Made by a program: the position numbers and the translations under genes | Notes under the pieces: generated by a model | Told to the model about the DNA's origin: nothing | What the model saw: only the letters and a program-made list of their open reading frames with translations | Database searches by the model: none | From: Bin87 sp965203985 | GTDB lineage: Bacteria; Chloroflexota; Dehalococcoidia; Lucifugimonadales; UBA3495 | DNA: 64,000 nt | Reading direction: 5' to 3' | NCBI GenBank assembly: GCA_965203985.1 | Contig: CBDBDS010000008.1 | Location: forward strand, 106,653-170,652 | Shown here: one piece after another, positions 1 to 9,616 of the stretch | Layout of the letters: each line of letters begins with the position of its first letter | How positions within the stretch are numbered: the first letter of the stretch is position 1

Positions 1-1
1 C

Positions 2-1201
2 GGGATGAGCAAGGTAATCAGTTTCTCCCAGCGGATATCCGAAGAGCAGACCCGAAACTACGGGCGCATCCAATCGCTGTTGGTGCAGACGCTGGCCGCG
101 TTGAAGTACGCCAAAAATACTGAAACCGGGGGCCGGATCACCAACGTCATGAGCGCCGACATCCGCAGACAGGGGCGGCTCCTGCTGGTCCAGCAGTGCT
201 TCGCTTACGCGCTGCACAACGGCACCGACTTGATACTGGTTCTGATGGCGCTGGGAGGGGTGTTCGTTTACGCCGGCCCCATGGGCCAACCGGTGATCGG
301 GATCATCTTCATTCTATTCGTATTTCGCCGGTCCGTCTCATACGCCGTGGCGTGTCAAGGCGCATTCCGGCAATATCTGGAATTGCACGGCAGCGTGAAA
401 ATCGTCCAGGACCTGGACCGGGAACTCTCCGAATACGCGATCACCGTCAATCCCGACGCCGTACCGCCCGATTTCTCGCAGCCCATCCACGTGGAAGGCG
501 TATCATTTCGCTATCCAACGTCAGCCGCGGTTCTGCGCAACGTAAGTTTGACGATTCCCGCCGGCGGCAAGGTGGCGCTGGTTGGAGCGTCGGGGTCCGG
601 CAAGTCCACGCTGGTCATGCTGCTGACCGGAGCGCTGCAACCCGGGTCCGGGGGAGTATCTCTGGGCCGGACGCCCTATCGTGAACTTGACCTGGCCAGG
701 CTCAGGTCACAGACTGGTTACGTCTCGCAAGAGAGCATCGTATTCAATGATACCGTCATCAACAACGTGACCCTGTGGGACCCGGAGCCGTCTCCGGACC
801 GGGTTGAGCGCGCGCTGGCGTCCGCCGAGGCCCGGGATTTCGTCAACGAATTGCCGGACAACTGGGAAACGCCCGTGGGAGATGATGGGAATGCCCTGTC
901 CGGTGGTGAACGCCAGCGCATAGCCATCGCTCGGGAACTCTACAAGAACGGCAAGCTGCTCATTCTCGACGAGGCCACCTCCGGGCTGGACGGCGGCGTG
1001 GAGCTGTCCATATTGCAAAACATTCGGGCCATGACGAAAGATACCACGGTGATTGCGATCACCCACCGCATTGCCGCCGCCCGCCAGTTCGATATGATCT
1101 GCGTTCTGGAAAACGGCGAGATTGTGGAGCAGGGGCCTTACGATAAGCTTCATCGCGCCAACGGGATATTCCGCGCCATGGCGGCGGCCCAGGGCTTATA
1201 G
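2..1201 (+). CDS. ABC exporter, fused permease-ATPase (5' end cut by window)
   Basis: This is the C-terminal two thirds of a type I ABC exporter half-transporter, expected to use ATP hydrolysis to move a lipid-linked glycan or similar substrate across the inner membrane. Counted from the first Met visible at base 5, the end of the permease domain covers about residues 1-130. The nucleotide-binding domain follows, with Walker A GASGSGKS (194-201), signature LSGGERQR (about 298), Walker B LLILDEATS (about 318) and an ITHR H-loop (about 352). Roughly 190 N-terminal residues typical of the family are missing, and the frame is open to the window edge, so the gene probably starts outside. Its TAG stop lies one base before the next ATG. 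The glycosyltransferases around it suggest polysaccharide or glycolipid export; the substrate is inferred only. Confidence 0.9.
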   Translation, partial: GMSKVISFSQRISEEQTRNYGRIQSLLVQTLAALKYAKNTETGGRITNVMSADIRRQGRLLLVQQCFAYALHNGTDLILVLMALGGVFVYAGPMGQPVIGIIFILFVFRRSVSYAVACQGAFRQYLELHGSVKIVQDLDRELSEYAITVNPDAVPPDFSQPIHVEGVSFRYPTSAAVLRNVSLTIPAGGKVALVGASGSGKSTLVMLLTGALQPGSGGVSLGRTPYRELDLARLRSQTGYVSQESIVFNDTVINNVTLWDPEPSPDRVERALASAEARDFVNELPDNWETPVGDDGNALSGGERQRIAIARELYKNGKLLILDEATSGLDGGVELSILQNIRAMTKDTTVIAITHRIAAARQFDMICVLENGEIVEQGPYDKLHRANGIFRAMAAAQGL

Positions 1202-1202
1202 G

Positions 1203-2720
1203 ATGAGCCTGAGAAATTCGTGGCCACTGGCAATCGTCATGGTCTTATTCGTCGGCCTGGCCGCCATTGGCATCGGGGACGATTCCCTATGGCTCGATGA
1301 ATCCGAATCGTGGATGTGGGCAACGGTTGTGCCCGTAGGGGAGTTGGTTAAAGCCACCGGGCAATCCAATCACGCGCCCACCTACTACGCCGCGCTGCAC
1401 GGCTGGATCAAGCTGGGGAACGATTCCGACGCGTGGATCCGCGCGTTGTCCCTGATATTCATGACCTGGTCCATCCCGGTGGTTTATCTGCTGGGCGTGG
1501 TGGCGGCATCGCGTCGTGTCGGCCTGATCGCGGCCATATTATTTGCGTCTTCTCCGCTGATATATGAATTCGCGCAGGAAGCCCGGCCATATTCCCTGCT
1601 TACGCTGTCTGCCGGCGTCGTATTGCTCATATTCGCGTTGGGCGTTAAGCAATACATCATTGAGGGTCACCCTCCCACCGTGATCGGAGTCGGTTGGCGG
1701 TCCGGGCGGCTCAAGGCGGATCTGCTCTGGCTGGGGCTGTTGGCGTCTCTGCTCATCGCGATCACTACGCATCATACCGCGCTGGCGCTTCTGCCCATTG
1801 TCGGCGGCCTGTGGACGGCGCTGATAGCATTCAACAGGCGCCGCCGGACGCATCTGATCAATACGGCCATCTTTGCGGCGACGCTGTGCGCCATTTACGG
1901 CGCGTTCTTTCTGCCCGGGTTCATGGAAAGTTGGGGGAATTTCCGTCAAGGCGGAGTATCCCTGCGGCACGGCGTATTCATGCTCTTCATCATCTACGGC
2001 AATGGACGCATCGTTGCGGCAAATTTCCTGTTCATCCTCCCGCCTTTGTTTGCCCTGTGGAAATGGCATGCGACGCGGCAATGGGTATGGGCCCTGTTTT
2101 TCCTGGTTTGCTGCTTGGGCCTGCTCGCCATCGTGCTTTTCATTGGGCAGGTACATGGCTCCGTGTTCAAGTGGCGCACCTTCATCTGGGTCGCAGTTCC
2201 CTACTGCGTTCTGATAGGATTTGGCTTGACCAGCATGCGTTGGTGGCTGACCTGGACGCTGCTGGCGCTCATCGTCGCTGCCAACATCGTCGGAGTGGTG
2301 ATGGTTCACCAGAGCGCAAAACAGCCCTGGGAGCGCATTGCTCAGGAGCTCCATTCCAGAATCCAACCGGGGGACGCCATCGTGGCCTGCCCGGCCTACA
2401 ATCACAAGTCGTTTTACAGATATTGGCAAGGCCCCACCACAGACCTTTGGGGATACAACAGCCGGACCAATAAAACGGCTTACCTCATGCCCAACCTGAG
2501 CGCCAATCTGGAAGAGCGCAGAAGACACCCTACCGGCGGCACGTTAACGTTTGCGGAGCTGGTCGAGCATTATCCGCGGGTGTGGGCGCTGATGTCATGG
2601 CATCCCGAATGCCGAGAACTGGGGGAACCTGTCTTTGACGTATCCTTCAACAGGTATATCTGGGTGACCGGCCGGCCCAGTGCATTTGAGGGCAATCTGG
2701 CAATCAGGAAAATAGAATAA
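1203..2720 (+). CDS. ArnT/PMT-like integral membrane glycosyltransferase (GT-C fold)
   Basis: A 505-residue polytopic membrane protein of the GT39/ArnT/PMT-like superfamily, which transfers sugars from polyprenyl-phosphate donors on the outer face of the membrane. The first predicted loop after TM1 carries the acidic motif LDESESW (Asp32-Glu33), followed by SNHAPTYYAALH, which matches the PPLYY-type region of these enzymes. About ten further hydrophobic segments and a soluble C-terminal domain follow. The ATG at 1203 was chosen because it is one base after the stop of the ABC exporter; an in-frame upstream ATG at 1122 would overlap the exporter and is unlikely. It is probably co-transcribed with the exporter and the GT2 downstream. 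The sugar and acceptor are not known. Confidence 0.85.
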   Translation: MSLRNSWPLAIVMVLFVGLAAIGIGDDSLWLDESESWMWATVVPVGELVKATGQSNHAPTYYAALHGWIKLGNDSDAWIRALSLIFMTWSIPVVYLLGVVAASRRVGLIAAILFASSPLIYEFAQEARPYSLLTLSAGVVLLIFALGVKQYIIEGHPPTVIGVGWRSGRLKADLLWLGLLASLLIAITTHHTALALLPIVGGLWTALIAFNRRRRTHLINTAIFAATLCAIYGAFFLPGFMESWGNFRQGGVSLRHGVFMLFIIYGNGRIVAANFLFILPPLFALWKWHATRQWVWALFFLVCCLGLLAIVLFIGQVHGSVFKWRTFIWVAVPYCVLIGFGLTSMRWWLTWTLLALIVAANIVGVVMVHQSAKQPWERIAQELHSRIQPGDAIVACPAYNHKSFYRYWQGPTTDLWGYNSRTNKTAYLMPNLSANLEERRRHPTGGTLTFAELVEHYPRVWALMSWHPECRELGEPVFDVSFNRYIWVTGRPSAFEGNLAIRKIE

Positions 2721-2739
2721 CAGAGGAGGATTCCGCGGC

Positions 2740-3480
2740 ATGGACGCCAGCAACAATGCGCCGGACTGCTCGGTGATCGTACCCGTAAAAAACGAGGCCG
2801 GCAACATTGCCCGGGCGTTCCGGACCATCCCCGCCCTGGGGCTGCTCACCGAGGTCATTTTCGTATGCGGGGAGAGCCACGACGGCACTTGGGGCTCCCT
2901 GGCAGAACACCTCGGCAACTACGACGGGCCGCACCGGGTCATTGCCATGGCGCAGCAGAGCGCGGGCAAGTGGGGAGCCGTCCGGGAGGGATTTGACGCG
3001 GCGCAGGGGAAGACGCTCATCATCCTCGACGGAGACTTGACCGTGCATCCGCGCGAGTTGACGCAATTCTATGAGCAAGCCGCTCCGGGCGTGTTCCTCA
3101 TGGGAACCAGACTGATTTATCCCATGGAACCGGGAGCAATGCGCAAGTTCAATTTCGTCGGCAACGTAATTTTCGCCGCAATATGCTCAATCGTCGTCAA
3201 ATGCCGGCTCACCGACAGCCTGTGCGGCGTCAAGTCGCTGCAGCGAGACGACTGGATACGGATGCGAGAGAGTTTCCCGGACCTGATTGAACGAGACCCT
3301 TTCGGCGATCACGCCCTGCTGTATGGCGCGTCAAGATTGGGGTTGTCGATTAGAGAAATCCCCGTGCATTATCTGGCCCGAACTTATGGGGAAACCCAAA
3401 TCCGACGGTTCTCGGACGGCTGGCGGCTGCTCAGGTTGGCGGTTTGGGAGATTTGGCAGTCTCGTTTCGGGCGATACTGA
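2740..3480 (+). CDS. GT2 glycosyltransferase, dolichol-phosphate-mannose-synthase-like
   Basis: A 246-residue family 2 glycosyltransferase, cytoplasmic, probably using a nucleotide-sugar donor. It begins with the GT-A strand SVIVPVKNEAGNI and has the metal-binding DxD-type segment LDGDLTV near residue 90. The C-terminal part SLCGVKSL...EIPVHYLARTYGETQI is typical of DPM1/DPG-like enzymes, which load sugars on polyprenyl phosphate. This would fit a donor-making role for the ArnT-like enzyme just upstream. A good Shine-Dalgarno (AGAGGAGG at 2722-2729) supports the ATG at 2740. It ends the + strand operon and converges with the next gene, 31 bases away. Confidence 0.88.
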   Translation: MDASNNAPDCSVIVPVKNEAGNIARAFRTIPALGLLTEVIFVCGESHDGTWGSLAEHLGNYDGPHRVIAMAQQSAGKWGAVREGFDAAQGKTLIILDGDLTVHPRELTQFYEQAAPGVFLMGTRLIYPMEPGAMRKFNFVGNVIFAAICSIVVKCRLTDSLCGVKSLQRDDWIRMRESFPDLIERDPFGDHALLYGASRLGLSIREIPVHYLARTYGETQIRRFSDGWRLLRLAVWEIWQSRFGRY

Positions 3481-3511
3481 CAGCCCAATCGGAACCGGGC
3501 TTGGCGCCACC

Positions 3512-4990
3512 CTATCGTCGGATATTCAGGCTGCGCAGCCGGTGGACCGCCAACCGCATGAGATCTCCCGGTGTGCGGACCCTCTCCAGAAGTTTCAGCG
3601 TTCGGTCCCATCCGGATGATGATATTCGTCGATATCTCGGTTTGCCGGCGGATTTGACCACAACCCTGGACCAGGGCACCAGCCGGACTGAACCCACGTC
3701 GCCGATGCGGCATTGGCAAAGGTTGGCCCGGTGCGCGGCCCAGGACCTTGCCATGGCCACCATTCCATCTTGACTGGTGGCGCTGACCATGGCGCGGGAC
3801 CCCAGAAGTTTTCGCATTTTCCGCACAATTCTGCGGCGCGGCCGTTGGTTCGTTCGGAGGTACAGGTGCAGGGGAGAGTTCGGGAAGTCATCCAGGGAAT
3901 CGTTGAATGCTCCGAACTTGACCCGGGGATCGCCGGAGAGTCTTCTCCGCGCGATGGTAGCGGAGTCGCCGTCGTCGCCGTGCAGGTCAATGCGCACCGC
4001 CAGGTCGTGCGGGGGATCGGCCAGCACGTCCATTGCGATTTCCATTGCCAGCAAAGGATCCGGCGACGAGACGTTGACGATGCACTCCGGCACCGCGAAG
4101 CTCCGCCCGGGGGCGGCGTCCCGAAACCGGTAATCGGCGATGTAGTGTTCCATGAGCGCCGACTGCAGCCGATGCCCGCGAACCTTGGCGGGATTGCGCA
4201 AATAATCCTGTGGCCCCAGATGCCAGGTAAGGGCGTCTTTGGCAAAGACAATCACCATGCCACGGGTGTAAGCCCGAAAACCCAATTCCGTATCTTCGAA
4301 CCCCCAATGCTTGGCGTCGTCCCGGTTCCCGCCCAAATCCAGGTAGGCGCTCCGCCGGATTCCGAAGTTATGCCCGATGACCGCCTGATATATGGTGTCT
4401 CCGCCCGCGGCGAATTCGTCGGTCAGGTCGATAAGATTCCGATGGTGAGACTGCTCCACCGGAATGTTGGATGACCCGTCCGCGAGCTCGTCAAGGACGC
4501 GCGGCAGGCGTTCCGCCGTGATGGCGTCCCGGGCGACGAACCCCCGGTCCCCGATGGTGACGAGATTGCTGGCCTGGTGATGCCAACGAGCGTGGGCCGC
4601 CACGCAGCCCGGCGCCGGCACGATGTCGCCATCGAAGAAAACCAGGATGCTGCCGGCAGCCTGCCGGGCGCCCATGTTGCGGGCGCGCCCGGCGCCAAAT
4701 CCCTCGTGGGGCTGGCGAAACACGCGCACGCCCGCCGGCAGGACGGATTCGTCCAACGTTGGGTCGGGATAGTCGGCGGCGATGATGATTTCCAGGAGTT
4801 CCCGGGGATAAGTCTGCTGTTCCAGAGCCTGCAACGCCACGGCGAGCTCGTCGGGCGCGTTGTAGTAAGGCACAATCACGCTCACTTTTTCCCGGGGAAC
4901 GAATTCTTCCGGGGGCGGCAGCGCGATTTGCCGCCAGTCGTTTTCCCACACGGCTGCCGGCGGCGGTTGCGTGGTTTTTCCCGTCAACAT
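3512..4990 (-). CDS. GT2 glycosyltransferase with large C-terminal extension
   Basis: A 492-residue family 2 glycosyltransferase. The GT-A domain shows KVSVIVPYYNAPDE (about 36-48), DGD (120-122) for metal/nucleotide binding, and an acceptor-side ED motif in WGFEDTELGF. The last ~200 residues are an extra domain also present in the paralogue at 6104-7561 (shared pattern DLAVRIDLHG.../FxxSPLHLY...). The start ATG overlaps the stop of the upstream GT4 gene by 7 bases, so translation is probably coupled. It is the last gene of the - strand operon running from 10920 down to 3512. The linkage formed is unknown. Confidence 0.87.
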   Translation of the reverse strand: MLTGKTTQPPPAAVWENDWRQIALPPPEEFVPREKVSVIVPYYNAPDELAVALQALEQQTYPRELLEIIIAADYPDPTLDESVLPAGVRVFRQPHEGFGAGRARNMGARQAAGSILVFFDGDIVPAPGCVAAHARWHHQASNLVTIGDRGFVARDAITAERLPRVLDELADGSSNIPVEQSHHRNLIDLTDEFAAGGDTIYQAVIGHNFGIRRSAYLDLGGNRDDAKHWGFEDTELGFRAYTRGMVIVFAKDALTWHLGPQDYLRNPAKVRGHRLQSALMEHYIADYRFRDAAPGRSFAVPECIVNVSSPDPLLAMEIAMDVLADPPHDLAVRIDLHGDDGDSATIARRRLSGDPRVKFGAFNDSLDDFPNSPLHLYLRTNQRPRRRIVRKMRKLLGSRAMVSATSQDGMVAMARSWAAHRANLCQCRIGDVGSVRLVPWSRVVVKSAGKPRYRRISSSGWDRTLKLLERVRTPGDLMRLAVHRLRSLNIRR

Positions 4991-6114
4991 CGGCAGTTTG
5001 CCAACGCGGCCGGGTCGTCAACCAGAGCAAGCAAAGCGTCCACGTGAGTTTCCACGTCGAATTCCTGGGCCTTTTCGGCCAGCAACGCGGGGTCGCGCTG
5101 ATTGTCCACGGCGTCCAGGAAAGCGCGGGCCATGGCCTCCGGGTCCATGATGGGCACCAGCGTCCCGTATTTCCCCTGCTCCAGGAGCTCGCTGGCCCCG
5201 TAGTCGTAATCGGTGCTGACGATGGTGGTCCCGCAGATGAGGGCTTCCTGCAAGGTGCATCCCAGGCCTTCGGCGTAGGAACTCATGGCGAAAACGTCGG
5301 CATGGGCCATGTAGGAATACTGGTTTTCCACGTATCCGGTGAAGCAGACGTTGTCCTCAATGTTCAGGGAGTACGCCTCGCGTTTGAGTTCATCGCTCAA
5401 AACTCCGTCGCCGACCACAATCAACCGCAGGTCCCTTTCACGGAGAGCAAGCTCAAACGCCCGCAGCATCGTGAACAGGTCCTTTTCGGGATCGAGCCTG
5501 CAGATGCTGACAATGGCGGGAACGTCGCCGCCCAGCCACGGATGAGGGTTGTCCTCCAGCATGCGCGACCGGATGTATTCAATATCCAGCGGGTTGTAGA
5601 GGCGGCGCACCGGGACCGACACGTTGGGGTAGGTGGCGTTGATGCTGTTCCTGATGCCTTCCGAGACGGCAATCACGGCGTCGGCGCGGTCCATCATGAA
5701 ATGCCGGAGCAGGAACCTCCTGGTCCTGGTGCGGATGCCGAGGCGGTATCTCCACTTGACGGGATAGTAGGGCGTGTAGAGGGGACAATCGTAACGGATG
5801 ATCAAACGCTCGGGCCCCCGCGCCAGCATCCGGGCCGTGATGGCCTCGGTGTTGGGTATCTCATCGAAGGACATGAGGACGCGCGGCTTGCGCGTTCGGA
5901 TATAGTTCGTCAGGCCCAGGCTCAGGGGGCGTTTCAGGCGCACGATATGGGGCCCGTCATCCAGGGGGTATTCATACGGCGTGGTCAGACGGGTCACCAG
6001 ATCCACCTCCCAACCGCGTTTCCGCAGCGCCCGGGTCAGGGTGGCGATCACTGTGGTCTCTCCGCCCAGCGTGGCGCTGTAGGCGTACATGGCAAACAAC
6101 TTATTACTTCTCAA
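4984..6114 (-). CDS. GT4-family (GT-B fold) glycosyltransferase
   Basis: A 376-residue retaining glycosyltransferase. The N-terminal Rossmann domain includes the glycine-rich SATLGGETTVIATL acceptor loop. The C-terminal donor domain shows VSICRLDPEKDLFTML, then the EX7E motif in SYAEGLGCTLQEAL, then the CGTTIVSTDYDYGASE loop, all hallmarks of GT4. Length is normal for the family. Both ends overlap neighbours (7 bases downstream, 11 bases upstream), so it is inside a compact operon. It likely adds one hexose in the cytoplasmic assembly of the lipid-linked oligosaccharide made by this locus; donor sugar unknown. Confidence 0.92.
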   Translation of the reverse strand: MRSNKLFAMYAYSATLGGETTVIATLTRALRKRGWEVDLVTRLTTPYEYPLDDGPHIVRLKRPLSLGLTNYIRTRKPRVLMSFDEIPNTEAITARMLARGPERLIIRYDCPLYTPYYPVKWRYRLGIRTRTRRFLLRHFMMDRADAVIAVSEGIRNSINATYPNVSVPVRRLYNPLDIEYIRSRMLEDNPHPWLGGDVPAIVSICRLDPEKDLFTMLRAFELALRERDLRLIVVGDGVLSDELKREAYSLNIEDNVCFTGYVENQYSYMAHADVFAMSSYAEGLGCTLQEALICGTTIVSTDYDYGASELLEQGKYGTLVPIMDPEAMARAFLDAVDNQRDPALLAEKAQEFDVETHVDALLALVDDPAALANCRC

Positions 6115-7561
6115 GGCGGCAACCCCTCTCTATCTTCGCGACCAGCCAGCCAATCGCCCGGCTCAGGCCTTCCGTGTCACGGACGTACTGAAATCGCCTC
6201 GCCATCTGGCGCAACCTGGAGACTCGAGGTTCGTCTATGGGAGCCTTCGCATCATACCATGCCCCTCCTTTGACCAGATCCGAAATCGGACGCGACCGTC
6301 GCAGCATGGTGGACGAGGGATCAAAGGGGTATCTTCGACGATGATGGGCCATGCCTGCTCTGATGATTTCGACATACCCGGCGTCGCCGGTCGCGGCAAA
6401 ATATGCGGAGCCGCGCAGTTTACGGCGCAACCGCCGCACCAGGCCGGACTTGAATATGCAGTCGGCATGAATCCGCACGTGGAATGGGGATTCCGGAAAA
6501 TCGTCCAGGGCCGCGGAAAGAGGTCCGAACCCAACCCTGCCGTCGTGCTCCAGGCGACATTTCACGAATTCGGCCGCCCGTTCGTCCAGTCCTCTCAGGT
6601 CAACGCGTAGAGCCAGGTCGTAGGGACGATGCTCCAGGACGTCGAATGCGGTCGACAGCAATGCCTCAGCGCTGTCGGACCTGATGCTGACCACGTACTC
6701 CGGGACCAGGAATGCGCGTTTCCGGTTCGGCTTGCGGAAAGCCGGCGAGGGGATCATCTGCTCCGCCATAGCCCCGCTCACGTGGAAGATCCGATAGGTG
6801 GGGGAGCCGAGATGCAGTCCGTACGCCTGCGTGATGAGCACGACGCTCAGGCCATGGGCGTACGCTCGGTGGAGGAAGTGAGTATCCTCCAGACCCCAAT
6901 GGCGGAACGCCTCGCACTGTCCTCCAGCGTACCAATAGGAATCCTTCCGGATGGCGAAGTTCGGTCCGGGCAGAGTCTTGAGCGCGTCATGGCAGCTCAG
7001 CGCATCAGGCCGCTTCATTCTTCCTGGCAAAGCCACCAGATGCCGCATCGTCCGGTGAGGAATGGAGTCCAGGTCGTCAACAACCGCGGTCCCGTCGTCC
7101 ACCAGTCGAATATCGCACAGGGTCGTGCAAAGATTGGGCGCGCGGTGGTGCCAGGCGGCGTGAGCGCTGAGGTTGTTGGGAGACAGTGCCATGTCGCCGT
7201 CCACGAAAACGAGAATGCTGCCGGCGGCGGCGCGCGCGCCGTTGTTCCGGGCGCGCGCGGCTCCGAAGCCGTCCCGGCGCTGCGTGACCACGCGCGCGCC
7301 CTCCGGAACGTCCGCCGGGGTGAGCGGAGGATCCGAGCCGTCATCTACCACGATGATTTCAGTAAGCTCCTGTGGATAATCCTGGCGCAGCAGCGCCGCC
7401 AAGGTCAGGTCCAGTTTGTTCCGGGCCTGATAATAGGGCACGATCACGCTCACTGGCTCCGTTGCCCACGTCGCCGGCGGCAGAGACCCGCGACCCGGGC
7501 CGGGCTCGTCCGCCATGACGAGCAGCGGGGCGGCGACCATGATGCTCTCACTATTGGGCAT
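6104..7561 (-). CDS. GT2 glycosyltransferase with large C-terminal extension
   Basis: A 485-residue paralogue of the enzyme at 3512-4990. The GT-A core shows PVSVIVPYYQARNK, VVDDGSD (72-77), DGD (121-123) and the acceptor-side segment HWGLEDTHFLHRAY. The C-terminal ~200 residues share the DLALRVDLRGLDE and FPESPFHVR patterns of the paralogue. A second in-frame ATG lies seven codons in, so the exact start is open; the first was kept because it overlaps the stop of the upstream gene, as elsewhere in this operon. It is probably one of two sequential transferases in the same pathway. Confidence 0.87.
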   Translation of the reverse strand: MPNSESIMVAAPLLVMADEPGPGRGSLPPATWATEPVSVIVPYYQARNKLDLTLAALLRQDYPQELTEIIVVDDGSDPPLTPADVPEGARVVTQRRDGFGAARARNNGARAAAGSILVFVDGDMALSPNNLSAHAAWHHRAPNLCTTLCDIRLVDDGTAVVDDLDSIPHRTMRHLVALPGRMKRPDALSCHDALKTLPGPNFAIRKDSYWYAGGQCEAFRHWGLEDTHFLHRAYAHGLSVVLITQAYGLHLGSPTYRIFHVSGAMAEQMIPSPAFRKPNRKRAFLVPEYVVSIRSDSAEALLSTAFDVLEHRPYDLALRVDLRGLDERAAEFVKCRLEHDGRVGFGPLSAALDDFPESPFHVRIHADCIFKSGLVRRLRRKLRGSAYFAATGDAGYVEIIRAGMAHHRRRYPFDPSSTMLRRSRPISDLVKGGAWYDAKAPIDEPRVSRLRQMARRFQYVRDTEGLSRAIGWLVAKIERGCRLEK

Positions 7562-8433
7562 CGGCCATGGCCCGTGGCGCTCCGCTCGCGTCCGGGCCGG
7601 CCGCGGGACATCCGTCCGCGACGGGCCTCACGCCTCTCCGGCACATTCGCCGCCAACTTCGGATCGTCTCGTAGGCGACTTTCAGTATGGCCGACAGCCC
7701 CAGGGCGAACAAAATTATGACGATTGGGAGCATCGGAATGCCGTACCGGTTTATGCCAACGAAGAACAGGTAAAATGCGTTCCAGTAGAGTAGCATCAGC
7801 AACAGCAGTATCCCCTCGTGCCAGCCCTGGCCGGCGCGGTACTGCCTGGCGGCCTCCCAGCACAGGCGCGCCGCCCCGACGCCGGCGAGGCCGAAGAAAA
7901 TCGCCCACAGGGTTTTCGCCAATCCGTGCAAATACTTGACATCGTAGGACGCAATCGCGAAATGAGCAGTGGACCAGATATTGAAGTACCACAAATGAAA
8001 CACCGTAACGGCCTTGGCGCGTATCCATGCGACGGGATGGCTGACGATGTACTCCAGGCCAATGCGCAGTCCGTTGTCGTTCCAGTATATTTCATAAAGG
8101 CTGGCGTCGTGTCCAATGTCAGACGGTACTCCGGGCGGATACCGGGGGTAGTCCCCCCAATGGATCCCGTCACTCAGCCTCAGGTCATTCATTACCGCGA
8201 AAGTGTACTGGCCATTGGTTGAAAACGGCATGAATCTGTCGAATATCACGTAGTTACGCGCAATCCAGGGTGACAGCACGACCGAGGCCGCCACCACGGC
8301 CAGCAGAGACAGCAGCAGCGCCCTGCGAACCGGCAATTTCGCCATCAGCAAAACCAGGAACAGTATGCACGGGAACAGGACCAGGTCCTGCCGGAAATAC
8401 ATTGAGACCGCCCCCACGGCCAGGCCGGCCGCC
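7551..8433 (-). pseudogene. 3' part of an ArnT-like glycosyltransferase split by an IS4-family element
   Basis: This codes for the C-terminal ~290 residues of a polytopic GT-C glycosyltransferase. It contains LSPWIARNYVIFDRFMPF and about six hydrophobic segments, closely like the two intact paralogues at 42306-43604 and 43616-44923. The N-terminal part lies at 9617-10123, beyond the inserted element 8434-9616. Removing the element plus one copy of its 10-bp target duplication joins the two parts exactly in frame (…CNVAAG then LAVGAVSMYF…) into a 459-residue protein, the family length. An open frame runs from within the element into this half (8534 down to 7551), so a fusion peptide could be made, but it lacks the catalytic N-terminal loop. 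Confidence 0.85.
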
Positions 8434-9616
8434 CTCACGCGTACCCAGTTTGAGTTGAGGGGTTGAAAAAGGTCGGTCTCTCCGGGTAGGGAATGGGTTA
8501 CCCGCCACATTCCTGCCCTGGGGAGGCCGCCCATGTCATGGTATCACCGCATCGCCACCTTTCTGAACGACGCATTGCCGCAATTTCGCGCCACCCGTCG
8601 GACCAATCTGGCCCTGCTCACGGTGGCTATTCTGGAGCGTCGTGCCCTGGCCATATCGGTGTTGGTGCGGGCTTGGCGGACCCAATTACCCTATTCGCAT
8701 CATCAGCGTAAGAAGCGACTGTTTCGCTTTCTGTCCAACACCGGCTTTGACACCATGGCGGTGCAGACGGCGCTGTTGGAACCAATCTGTCAGGCGGCCG
8801 GATTGCGGGGCCGGGTTCCGATGATGATCGACTGGTCCGATCTGGGTCAGGGGCGAAACGGTCTGTTCGCTGCGGTCTGTTTTCGGGGTCGGGGGTTGCC
8901 CCTGCTCAGCTGGGTATCCACGCCGGCAGAGTTGGATCCTTCCCAGAACCGAGTGGAGGAGTTCTTCATCGGGCGGCTGCTACGACACCTGCCCACCAAC
9001 ATCCGACCGCTGCTGTTGGCTGACCGCGGTTTCGGACGGGCCAGCCTCATCCACTTTCTGCAACGGATGCCCCGCCACACCGGCTACCCCGTGGACTACG
9101 TGGTTCGCCTCAGGGGCGATGTGGTGGTCCAGGGCGCCGACTATCGGGGTCGGTTACGAGACTATCGGCTGCGTAAAGGCCGTATCCTGTTCTGGCCTCG
9201 CACCCTTTACCGATCCGACGGCGCGGTGGTGATCAATCTGGTGCTCTACTGGGCTCGAGGACATCGGGAGCCCTGGTATCTGGCCACATCCTTGGCTGAC
9301 CCTCGCCAGGCGGTGCGCATGTATCGGAAGCGGATGCAGCCGGAGCAGTACTTCAAGGATGGTAAGCAACGCTTCGCGCTGAACCGGAGCACCGTAACCA
9401 CCACCGACCGGCTGCAACGGTTGCTGGTGGCCCTGCTTTTGGCCTGCTGCCTGCTGATATTGATGGGGATGCGGGTATCTCCAACCTTCCGACGCCAGGT
9501 GTGCTCCCGTGGGAAGTTGGGCATCCTGCACCTGGGTTACGAATTCTACCTCGCTACACCCGACCCACCTCACAACCTCTTCACCATCAAACGCCACCAA
9601 ACCGGGTACGCGTGAG
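8434..9616 (+). mobile_element. IS4-family insertion sequence, 1183 bp, with 10-bp target duplication
   Basis: The element ends are imperfect inverted repeats. The left end reads CTCACGCGTACCCAGTTTG from 8434; the right end, read inward from 9616, is CTCACGCGTACCCGGTTTG. The flanking decamer GCCGGCCGCC is present at 8424-8433 and again at 9617-9626, a clean target site duplication in the size range known for IS4 elements. It carries one transposase gene (8533-9615) whose TGA stop sits inside the right inverted repeat. The intact ends, exact duplication and open transposase frame point to a recent insertion. Confidence 0.93.
8533..9615 (+). CDS. IS4-family DDE transposase
   Basis: A 360-residue transposase that cuts and pastes the surrounding element. 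The RNase-H-like core shows the first Asp in PMMIDWSDLGQGRNGL, the second in LLLADRGFGRASLI, and the family-defining Y-(2)-R-(3)-E-(6)-K signature in YRKRMQPEQYFKDGK. Those spacings match exactly. The ATG at 8533 starts a frame that runs to a TGA within the right terminal repeat, so the coding region appears complete. It is transcribed opposite to the glycosyltransferase gene it interrupts. Confidence 0.93.
   Translation: MSWYHRIATFLNDALPQFRATRRTNLALLTVAILERRALAISVLVRAWRTQLPYSHHQRKKRLFRFLSNTGFDTMAVQTALLEPICQAAGLRGRVPMMIDWSDLGQGRNGLFAAVCFRGRGLPLLSWVSTPAELDPSQNRVEEFFIGRLLRHLPTNIRPLLLADRGFGRASLIHFLQRMPRHTGYPVDYVVRLRGDVVVQGADYRGRLRDYRLRKGRILFWPRTLYRSDGAVVINLVLYWARGHREPWYLATSLADPRQAVRMYRKRMQPEQYFKDGKQRFALNRSTVTTTDRLQRLLVALLLACCLLILMGMRVSPTFRRQVCSRGKLGILHLGYEFYLATPDPPHNLFTIKRHQTGYA

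Noticed and set aside
5044..6273. 409-codon open frame on the + strand
   Set aside because: Antisense to the GT4 gene, which has clear family motifs on the other strand.
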